The notes under the pieces were generated by a model. That model had not been told where the DNA came from and searched no databases. It saw only the letters and a program-made list of their open reading frames with translations. A stretch of 12,103 bases of DNA, taken from Muribaculaceae bacterium (GTDB lineage: Bacteria > Bacteroidota > Bacteroidia > Bacteroidales > Muribaculaceae). Positions 6,948-12,103 of the stretch are shown here, one piece after another; positions within the stretch are counted from its first letter, which is position 1, and the number at the start of each line of letters is the position of its first letter. Location of the stretch: positions 1-12,103 of the forward strand of contig JAFZSS010000173.1 of assembly GCA_017619255.1 (NCBI GenBank), written 5' to 3'. Both the position numbers and the translations under genes were made by a program.

Positions 6948-6955
6948 TAACTTTG
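6948..6955 (+). promoter_or_regulatory. Promoter -7 box for the gph-aspT-type operon
   Basis: TAACTTTG followed by CAGCC matches the -7 element and is identical to the ruvC core. The nearest -33-like TTG (6922-6924) is 23 bp away, slightly too far. The predicted start near 6960 leaves about 17 nt before ATG 6978. The rest of the 264-nt gap between the amylase and this gene shows nothing further beyond the amylase promoter and hairpins. Confidence 0.6.
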
Positions 6956-6977
6956 CAGCCTAAACAACTGATTTGAC

Positions 6978-7646
6978 ATGAAGAAGCTGGTGATTTTTGA
7001 CTTGGACGGCACGCTGCTCAACACCATCGAGGACTTGGGACAGGCCGCCAATTATGCGCTCGAGCGCAACGGCTTTGCCACCCACTCGATGGCAAGCTAC
7101 CCCTACTTTGTGGGCAACGGCGTGAGGCGACTGATGACGCGCGTGCTCCCCGAGGACGCCCGCGACGACGCAACAGTGGACCGCGTCCTCGGCGACTTCC
7201 TCGAGCACTATGACGAGCACTGTACCGACTTCACCAAGCACTACAGCGGCATGCCCGAACTGCTGCAGGACCTGCGCGACATGGGCGTGGCAACGGCCGT
7301 CGCCAGCAACAAGTACCAGAAAGCCGTTGACAAGATTATTCCGCACTTCTTCCCCGACATCAACTTCATCGCTGTCGAGGGGCACCGCGAGGGCGTGAAT
7401 GTCAAGCCCGACCCCAGCGTGATTTTTGCCATCCTCGCCAAGGCCGGCGTCGCCAAGGCCGACACCCTCTATGTGGGCGACAGCGGCGTGGACATGGAAA
7501 CCGCGCGCCGCGCGTGCATCGACTCGGTGGGCGTGACATGGGGGTTCCGCAACAAGAAGGAACTTGTCGAGTACCATGCCAATGTCATCGTCAACAACCC
7601 CGTCGAGATTCTCGATATCGTCGAGAACGGCATCTCCATCTCCTAA
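6978..7646 (+). CDS. HAD-family hydrolase, phosphoglycolate phosphatase-like
   Basis: This 222-residue cytoplasmic phosphatase has all four HAD motifs: FDLDGT with nucleophile Asp8 and acid/base Asp10, AVASNK with Ser110, VKPDP with Lys143, and YVGDSGVDMETARRA with Asp168 and Asp172. A helical cap insert lies at about 15-90, which places it with the Gph/PGP subfamily; the length fits. The likely reaction is dephosphorylation of 2-phosphoglycolate from DNA repair, but related HAD enzymes act on pyrophosphate or sugar phosphates, so the substrate is uncertain. The start is the first ATG, directly at the MKKLVIFDLDGT motif. It leads a probable two-gene operon: the transporter follows 23 nt later, and the gap is almost entirely a heptad stop array. 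Confidence 0.92.
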   Translation: MKKLVIFDLDGTLLNTIEDLGQAANYALERNGFATHSMASYPYFVGNGVRRLMTRVLPEDARDDATVDRVLGDFLEHYDEHCTDFTKHYSGMPELLQDLRDMGVATAVASNKYQKAVDKIIPHFFPDINFIAVEGHREGVNVKPDPSVIFAILAKAGVAKADTLYVGDSGVDMETARRACIDSVGVTWGFRNKKELVEYHANVIVNNPVEILDIVENGISIS

Positions 7647-7669
7647 AATCTAAAGTCTAAAGTCTAGAA
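7643..7669. repeat. Heptad CTAANNN array filling the gph-transporter gap
   Basis: The gph stop TAA (7644), then TAA at 7651, TAA at 7658 and TAG at 7665 are spaced exactly 7 nt, one CTAAAAT and two CTAAAGT units ending in CTAGAA. Stops therefore fall in all three plus frames, and CTAA/CTAG gives them on the minus strand too. The transporter ATG starts at 7670. Confidence 0.8.
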
Positions 7670-9355
7670 ATGAACTGGTTCACTGAATTATGGCTTGGTA
7701 ACGGGGTTGCGCACACCATCATCGTTTACGCGATTGTCATCGTCATCGGCGTGCTCCTCGGCAAGGTGAAATTCTTCGGCATTTCGCTCGGAGCGACCTT
7801 TGTGCTCTTCTGCGGCATCCTCATCGGCCACCTGGGCGTGACCGTCGACGCCGCCACCCTCAAGTTCATTCAGGAGTTCGGCCTCATCCTGTTCATCTTC
7901 TCCATCGGTTTGCAGGTGGGTCCCAGTTTCTTCTCGTCGTTCAAGCAAGAGGGCATCCAGCTCAATGGCGTCGCCATGCTCATCGTGGCGCTTAACGTTG
8001 TTGTCGCTCTCGCCATCTACTTTATCGCGGGCAACATCTCGATGACCGACCTCGTGGGCGTCATGAGCGGTGCCGTGACCAACACTCCCGGCTTGGGTGC
8101 TGCCCAGCAAACCCTCATCGAAACCGCGCCCGACATTGCCACCGACCTCAACGAGTCGATGTCCCTAGGCTATGCCGCCGCCTATCCCCTGGGCGTCGTG
8201 GGCGTCATCCTGTCGATGGTGCTGCTCAAGGCCCTGTTCAAGGTCAATGTCGACAAGGAAGCCGAGGAAATCGAGCGCGAGAAGGAAGACAGCCAGCTCA
8301 AGCCCCACGTCATCACCTATCAAGTGACCAACAAGCTCATCTATGACATCACCGTGACGCGCCTGCACGCCATCATCGACCACAACTTCACCATCTCACG
8401 CCTCAAGCGTGTCGACGGCAGCGTCGAGATTCCCCAGGGCGAGACCATCATCCACCAGGACGACGTGCTGCGCATCGTCATGAGCGCCAACGACCAAGAT
8501 ATCTTTGATGCCATCATCGGACCACACGTGGACTTTGACTGGCAGCTCGAGACCTCGCCCAAGGGCATCGTGAGCAAGCGAATCATCATCACCAACAGCG
8601 AGCTCAATGGCCGTAAGATAGGCTCCATCCGTCTCCACGAGGGCTACAAGGTCAATGTCACACGCGTCTATCGTGCCGGCGTCGAGCTGCTCGCCAGCCC
8701 CAACCTGTCGCTGCAGGTGGGCGACCGCCTCACCGTCGTGGGACGTGAAGAGGACTTAGACCGTCTGGGCAAGCGCATGGGCAACTCCTACAAGCGCCTG
8801 GAGCACCCCAACCTGTTCACCATGTTCATCGGCATTGTCCTGGGTATCATCGTCGGCTCCATCCCCATCATGCTCCCCGGCATGTCGGTACCCATGAAAC
8901 TGGGTCTCGCCGGAGGACCGCTCATCGTCGCCATCTTCATTGGCCGTTACGGCTACAAGGCGCGCCTGGTCACCTATACCAGCACCGCCGCCAGCCTTAT
9001 GTTGCGTGAGCTGGGCTTATGCCTCTTCCTCGCCTCGGTAGGCATCGCGGCAGGCGGCAAGTTCGTTTCCACCATCCTGAGCGCCAATGGCGCGTTGTGG
9101 GTACTCTACGGCTTCCTCATCACCATCATCCCGCTCATCGTAGCGGTCATCGTCGCCCGTGGCAAGCTGCATCTCAACTACTGCACCATCATGGGTCTCG
9201 TAGCCGGTGCCACCACCGACCCGCCCGCCCTGGGCTATGCCAACAATACTGCCGGCAACGACGCGCCCGCTGTGGCCTATGCCACTGTCTATCCCTTGAC
9301 GATGTTCATGCGCGTGCTCATTGCCGAGCTCATCATCCTCTTCACCTTCGCTTAA
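7670..9355 (+). CDS. AspT/YidE/YbjL-family transporter with two RCK_C (TrkA_C) domains
   Basis: This 561-residue inner-membrane transporter belongs to the aspartate:alanine exchanger family (TC 2.A.81). It has the family's internal duplication: membrane domain 1 (about 15-190) and membrane domain 2 (about 380-560), each with about five helices. They share mirrored signatures: GAVTNTPGLGAAQQT at 134 with AAYPLGVVG at 170, and GATTDPPALGYANNT at 513 with TVYPLTMFM at 539. A cytoplasmic insert holds two RCK_C-like domains (about 212-285 and 295-372), preceded by a charged linker of Glu/Lys residues at 194-210. The length matches YidE-type proteins. Such proteins may exchange dicarboxylates or amino acids, as AspT does for aspartate and alanine; the substrate here cannot be told. 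The upstream phosphatase is probably co-transcribed, with no clear functional link. Confidence 0.92.
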   Translation: MNWFTELWLGNGVAHTIIVYAIVIVIGVLLGKVKFFGISLGATFVLFCGILIGHLGVTVDAATLKFIQEFGLILFIFSIGLQVGPSFFSSFKQEGIQLNGVAMLIVALNVVVALAIYFIAGNISMTDLVGVMSGAVTNTPGLGAAQQTLIETAPDIATDLNESMSLGYAAAYPLGVVGVILSMVLLKALFKVNVDKEAEEIEREKEDSQLKPHVITYQVTNKLIYDITVTRLHAIIDHNFTISRLKRVDGSVEIPQGETIIHQDDVLRIVMSANDQDIFDAIIGPHVDFDWQLETSPKGIVSKRIIITNSELNGRKIGSIRLHEGYKVNVTRVYRAGVELLASPNLSLQVGDRLTVVGREEDLDRLGKRMGNSYKRLEHPNLFTMFIGIVLGIIVGSIPIMLPGMSVPMKLGLAGGPLIVAIFIGRYGYKARLVTYTSTAASLMLRELGLCLFLASVGIAAGGKFVSTILSANGALWVLYGFLITIIPLIVAVIVARGKLHLNYCTIMGLVAGATTDPPALGYANNTAGNDAPAVAYATVYPLTMFMRVLIAELIILFTFA

Positions 9356-9422
9356 CCCCCACGCACCACATCATCTCACGCTAAGACGCAAAGATAGATT
9401 ACTATATCTTATCGTTAGCTTG

Positions 9423-9435
9423 CCTGTAGGGCCTC
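9423..9435 (+). repeat. Truncated REP-like element
   Basis: These 13 bases (CCTGTAGGGCCTC) are identical to the head of the complete copy at 11588-11600, including the GTAG tetranucleotide, but the hairpin's second arm is missing. It lies 48 nt before the terminator module, the same relative position as the full copies. The rest of 9356-9476 holds only a weak AAGATA/TATCTT inverted repeat (9391-9410). Confidence 0.45.
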
Positions 9436-9477
9436 ATTGACCAGATAAGTTTTCCACGACACTAATAAAGCCAAATA

Positions 9478-9510
9478 AAAACAGGCGGCCCTGTGCGGGT
9501 CGCCCGTTTT
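9478..9510. terminator. Bidirectional terminator between the transporter and the adhesin-like gene
   Basis: A stem of 14 positions (one A·C mismatch, one G-T pair) with a 5-nt loop, flanked by A and T tracts. It is a variant of the hairpin at 3448-3479 and can end both convergent genes. Confidence 0.85.
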
Positions 9511-9518
9511 ATTGTCAG

Positions 9519-9539
9519 CTAATAGCTAAAGCCTAATTA
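9519..9539. repeat. Heptad CTAANNN array at the adhesin-like gene stop
   Basis: CTAA at 9519, 9526 and 9533 is spaced exactly 7 nt (CTAATAG, CTAAAGC, CTAATTA). It gives TAG in all three frames of the minus strand just after the real TAA at 9539-9537. Confidence 0.75.
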
Positions 9540-11426
9540 CTTGATCACCTTAGCGGCGCTGGTGGTGCCGTCGGTGTAGGTGGTAACGACGATCGTCATG
9601 CCGTTAGCCTCCTGCATCTCCTGACCAGCTACATTGAAGTAGCGTACGCTCGATACGGTCTTGCCACCATTGATCTCGTTAACAGCGGTCTGCGGGCCCT
9701 GAGCAACGAGCAGGTAGTACTGACCATCCTGGAGCTGCAGACCCCAAGTGTAGGTGTAAGTTGAGGGAACATAGAACATGTTCTCACCCTCGAATACGGG
9801 ATTGAGGACGGTCTGGGCCTCGTCACCCATCTGAGGCAGATACATGTCGGTCTCAGCACCCATCTGTACACCGTCTACCATGAAGTAGAAGGGAACATTC
9901 TCGTTCCAGGGATAGTGGTGCAGGGTGAGCATCAAGAACCAGTTGTTCTCACCTTCGGGATCATCGTTCATGGCGTACCATACCTCGTCGCCATCCTGAT
10001 TGATGAGCACGAGCCACTTGCCGGTCATGTGGGGATCCTCGGGCTCGGGAGGAGTTACCTGACCAGCCTCACCGGTGGTGAACAGAACAACCTCGGTCCA
10101 GTTGCCAGTGGTCTCGTTAGCGCCGATAGCCTGTACCTGTACCTCATAGGTGGTCTCGGCCTCCAGGCCCTCGAGCAGATACTCGTTGCCCTCGATGCCC
10201 TCAACTACAGTCCACTCGCCGGGCTCGTTGCCGGGAACAGTGTAGGTTACATCGTCAACGAAGATGCGGAACTGGTCGTAGCAGTCATAGTGACGGAAGG
10301 CGAAGTGACCATTGCCACGCAGCTCAGCGGGAATCTCAAAGGTGTACTCCTCAAAGGCTTGTCCAGGCTCGATGTTGTCTTCAATCAGCACGAAGGCCTC
10401 GGGATCGAAGTTGTCAAAGTCGATGTCACCTTCGATAGCATAAACAGCAATCTTGTCAATGTAGTAGCCAGAGTAGTTAGCAGTCCAGAACTTCAGCGTG
10501 CCACCCAGCTTAACCTCGGGCGAGAATACCCAGTTGTCGGGGCTCAGTGCGCCGCTATAGTAGCTGTCAGATACCAAGCAGTAAGAACCGTCTATGCCTT
10601 GAGCATCAAGGCGCCAGGGATAACCGTCACCGTCAGCGTCATAGGTCATCCAACCCTCAAGCGACTCGTCGCTGTCGAAGTCCCAGAAGAGGTCCTGAGC
10701 CATGTCGGGATCGTAAACCCTGTAGCGCAGGTTGAAGGCGGGATCGTGGTCGTTGGTCCAAGCTACATTAGCGTTGGTACCGTCAACAGTGACATTTAAG
10801 CCCTCAACAGCAACGGGAGCGGTCGGGTCAACGATCTCCAGCTCAACCTGGTCGTTGTAGCCACCGAAGCTTACGTAGAAAATGTAGGTTGCGCCATCAG
10901 CGAACTCGAAGTCGTCATAGCGGCCGGGGCAAGTACCATTGCTCGAAGCAATCCAAACCCTGTCACCAGGAGTCGGGTTGGTGATGCACCAGTCATAGAC
11001 ACCGGCGGGAATCAGGATGGTGACTGCATCGTCACATACCATGTTCTGAGTGGTGAGAGAACCATCGGCATTCTCCGGGATCTTGTACTCAAACTCGGCA
11101 TAGGTTGCTGCATCAGCATCGCCGCTGGTGGTCAGACCACCGGTCTCGGGGATGATGGTGCCAAAAGCGGTAGCATCGGCATCAAGCAGCATCTGGTAGC
11201 CAGAGCCGTCACCCCATACATCGTCGGCAGCCAGGGTTACGCTGGCATAGCCTGCGGGAACCTCGTCGCGGTTAGCAACAACCTGTACATGCTGGCGTTG
11301 CAAGGTAAAGCTGGGAACAGCAGCCCTGCGGTAGTTAGCCATAGCAGCGGCCTCATCAGCCTTAGTCTGAGCCATCATCGGCAGTGCCAATGCGGCTGTC
11401 AACAGAACGAATAATAATTTCTTCAT
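9537..11426 (-). CDS. Secreted gingipain/hemagglutinin-like adhesin with T9SS-type C-terminus
   Basis: This 629-residue exported protein carries adhesin modules known from Porphyromonas gingivalis gingipains and HagA but no protease domain. The signal peptide is residues 1-20 (MKKLLFVLLTAALALPMMAQ). Residues about 60-200 match the DUF2436 gingipain domain: WGDGSGYQMLLDADATAFGT, FEYKIPENADGSLTTQNMV, and IPAGVYDWCITNPTPG with RYDDFEF. An Fn3-like strand set follows (about 203-240), then a cleaved-adhesin domain at about 245-398 (FWDFDSDESLEGW, LSPDNWVFSPEV, FRHYDCYDQFRIFVDDV). A second Fn3 lies at about 400-452 and an uncharacterised beta region at 466-578. Residues 590-629 (VRYFNVAGQEMQEANGMTI to AKVIK) resemble the type A C-terminal signal of the type IX secretion system. 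Surface attachment and binding of host or matrix proteins are inferred from the family. The gene has its own promoter and is monocistronic. Confidence 0.88.
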   Translation of the reverse strand: MKKLLFVLLTAALALPMMAQTKADEAAAMANYRRAAVPSFTLQRQHVQVVANRDEVPAGYASVTLAADDVWGDGSGYQMLLDADATAFGTIIPETGGLTTSGDADAATYAEFEYKIPENADGSLTTQNMVCDDAVTILIPAGVYDWCITNPTPGDRVWIASSNGTCPGRYDDFEFADGATYIFYVSFGGYNDQVELEIVDPTAPVAVEGLNVTVDGTNANVAWTNDHDPAFNLRYRVYDPDMAQDLFWDFDSDESLEGWMTYDADGDGYPWRLDAQGIDGSYCLVSDSYYSGALSPDNWVFSPEVKLGGTLKFWTANYSGYYIDKIAVYAIEGDIDFDNFDPEAFVLIEDNIEPGQAFEEYTFEIPAELRGNGHFAFRHYDCYDQFRIFVDDVTYTVPGNEPGEWTVVEGIEGNEYLLEGLEAETTYEVQVQAIGANETTGNWTEVVLFTTGEAGQVTPPEPEDPHMTGKWLVLINQDGDEVWYAMNDDPEGENNWFLMLTLHHYPWNENVPFYFMVDGVQMGAETDMYLPQMGDEAQTVLNPVFEGENMFYVPSTYTYTWGLQLQDGQYYLLVAQGPQTAVNEINGGKTVSSVRYFNVAGQEMQEANGMTIVVTTYTDGTTSAAKVIK

Positions 11427-11485
11427 AAATGTTGAAAATTAAAAAGTTAAACAAAAAGGTAAATACACATTACGGGTTTAGACTG

Positions 11486-11516
11486 CAAAGTTACAAATAA
11501 TAATCGAACTTCCAAA
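11486..11516 (-). promoter_or_regulatory. Promoter of the adhesin-like gene
   Basis: TTTG (11516-11513), 19 bp and TAACTTTG (11493-11486) on the minus strand fit the Bacteroidetes consensus well. Transcription would start near 11480, leaving an AT-rich UTR of about 53 nt with no clear structure. Beyond the terminator-REP unit, the rest of 11517-11589 shows nothing. Confidence 0.75.
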
Positions 11517-11589
11517 ATAAAATGAAAAAAAATCAGACCACCGCACCAATAATCCATAGCCTCATGCGCTCAAAGCACCCCAAAAACCT

Positions 11590-11613
11590 GTAGGGCCTCG
11601 CCTTGGCGTGGCC
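11590..11613 (+). repeat. REP-like palindrome, copy 3
   Basis: GTAG at 11590-11593, then the GGCC, T, CGCC / GGCG, T, GGCC hairpin with a TT loop (11594-11613). It is identical to copy 2 and in the same orientation. The terminator module starts 22 nt further on, after a CGCC/GGCG inverted repeat (11613-11625). Confidence 0.7.
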
Positions 11614-11635
11614 GCCCTTCAGGCGTCTGACACAA

Positions 11636-11668
11636 AAAACAGGCGGCCCTGTGCGGGTCGCCCGTTTT
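11636..11668 (-). terminator. Terminator of the right-edge secreted protein gene
   Basis: Same hairpin as 9478-9510, including the A·C mismatch and 5-nt loop. On the minus strand it follows the stop codon by 26 nt and ends in a T tract. Here it separates two genes in the same orientation, so it keeps them as separate transcripts. Confidence 0.85.
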
Positions 11669-11676
11669 ATGGTCAG

Positions 11677-11697
11677 CTAATAGCTAAAGCCTAATCA
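11677..11697. repeat. Heptad CTAANNN array at the right-edge gene stop
   Basis: CTAA at 11677, 11684 and 11691 has 7-nt spacing, giving three-frame TAG stops after the TGA at 11697-11695. It is part of the 153-bp repeat, so it is not independent of the array at 9519. Confidence 0.75.
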
Positions 11698-12103
11698 CTT
11701 GATCACCTTAGCGGCGCTGGTGGTGCCGTCGGTGTAGGTGGTAACGACGATCGTCATGCCGTTAGCCTCCTGCATCTCCTGACCAGCCATGTTGTAGTAG
11801 CGCACGCCGGCAACGGTCTTGCCGCTGGCCAGCTCGCTCAGACCGGTGAACGGAGTCACATAGAACTCGTAGGAGATGGGATAGCTATCGAGCTTGCCCG
11901 GAGCAACAGCATAAGCCTCTACGCGATAGTGGCCGTCCTCGGTGAAGCTCAGGACATCCTCATACTCTGCCCAATCGGTGAACTCCTCGTCATTGTACTG
12001 GATGCGGTAGTAGATGGTACTGGGCTCGGTGGGGAGAATCTCAATGAAGTAGGCGTGGATGCCGTCGGTGGTGTAGCCGTTGAAGGTGGGAGCACCGGTC
12101 CTC
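11695..12103 (-). CDS. Secreted protein with chitobiase-like module and T9SS-type C-terminus (3' part, runs off the right edge)
   Basis: These are the last 135 residues of a minus-strand gene whose start lies beyond base 12103. The visible start APTFNGYTTDGIHAYFIEI, followed by STIYYRIQYNDEEFTDW, SFTEDGHYRVEAYA and KLDSYPISYEFYVTP, resembles the beta-sandwich of chitobiase C-terminal-like or Fn3-like modules that are common near the end of Bacteroidales secreted proteins. Residues from VAGVRYYNMAGQEMQE to AKVIK form the same type IX secretion-like signal as the adhesin gene. Its last 30 codons are identical at DNA level to that gene. The catalytic or binding part, if any, is not visible, so the function is unknown. 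The stop is TGA, where the neighbour has TAA. Confidence 0.8.
   Translation of the reverse strand, partial: RTGAPTFNGYTTDGIHAYFIEILPTEPSTIYYRIQYNDEEFTDWAEYEDVLSFTEDGHYRVEAYAVAPGKLDSYPISYEFYVTPFTGLSELASGKTVAGVRYYNMAGQEMQEANGMTIVVTTYTDGTTSAAKVIK

Larger units (their letters stand above)
9477..9629. repeat. 153-bp direct repeat, copy A (terminator, 3' UTR and gene 3' end)
   Basis: Identical to 11635-11787 except for two bases (9513 T versus 11671 G; 9538 T versus 11696 C). The repeat covers the terminator, the heptad array, the stop codon and the last 30 codons of the adhesin-like gene, with 90 coding bases unchanged. The second mismatch changes only the type of stop codon (TAA versus TGA). Confidence 0.9.
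11635..11787. repeat. 153-bp direct repeat, copy B
   Basis: Second copy of 9477-9629, two mismatches in 153 bp and same orientation, about 2.16 kb away. Beyond 11787 the reading frames remain similar in protein (VRYYNMAGQ versus VRYFNVAGQ) but the DNA diverges, so the border of near identity lies inside the coding sequence. Confidence 0.9.

Noticed and set aside
9391..9410. AAGATA/TATCTT inverted repeat as a transporter terminator
   Set aside because: The stem is only 6 bp of A/T-rich sequence without a T tract; the hairpin at 9478-9510 is far stronger.
1..12103. tRNA, rRNA or other standard RNA genes
   Set aside because: Reading the intergenic stretches on both strands showed no cloverleaf with a TTCGA-type loop and no rRNA-like sequence. 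A covariance-model scan was not possible here.

Overview
The window looks like a chromosomal segment of a Bacteroidales bacterium, probably a gut member of the Muribaculaceae/Prevotellaceae type. The evidence is as follows. Six intergenic gaps or gene starts carry the Bacteroidetes-type -7 box TAnnTTTG, and no clear Shine-Dalgarno sequences are seen. There is an Oar-like TonB-dependent receptor with an N-terminal carboxypeptidase-regulatory domain. One alpha-amylase carries SusE/F-like modules. One protein has gingipain-type adhesin domains and a type IX secretion-like C-terminus. The genus cannot be settled from the sequence alone.

Layout. At the left edge is the 5' part of a TonB-dependent receptor on the minus strand (1-1060). 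It lies behind a roughly 250-nt leader with strong inverted repeats. Next come ruvC (minus, 1469-2035) and, divergently, a secreted YARHG-domain protein (plus, 2119-3300); their promoters interlock. The YARHG gene converges on a 1068-residue secreted multi-domain GH13 alpha-amylase (minus, 3507-6713). Between them lie two REP-like palindromes and a bidirectional terminator. Divergent from the amylase is a two-gene unit: a HAD-family phosphoglycolate-phosphatase-like enzyme (6978-7646), then an AspT/YidE-type transporter (7670-9355) 23 nt downstream. This unit converges on a gingipain-adhesin-like secreted protein (minus, 9537-11426). At the right edge is the 3' end of another T9SS-type secreted protein (minus, 11695-12103).

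The theme is the cell envelope: an outer-membrane receptor, an extracellular starch hydrolase, secreted adhesin-like proteins and an inner-membrane transporter, interspersed with the housekeeping gene ruvC and a gph-like gene. They do not form one pathway. The amylase has no susC/susD partners in view.

The most unusual signal is non-coding. Five of the seven genes are followed, at or just after the stop codon, by three or four heptanucleotide units of the form CTAANNN. CTAA holds a stop codon on each strand, and 7-nt spacing rotates the frame, so each array stops translation in all six frames. The heptad sequences differ between loci, so the spacing rather than one repeat sequence seems to be shared. 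Three of these genes also share a further 3' UTR and terminator module of about 60 bp. Two share a 153-bp near-identical 3' end running into the coding sequence. GTAG-headed REP-like palindromes sit beside these modules.
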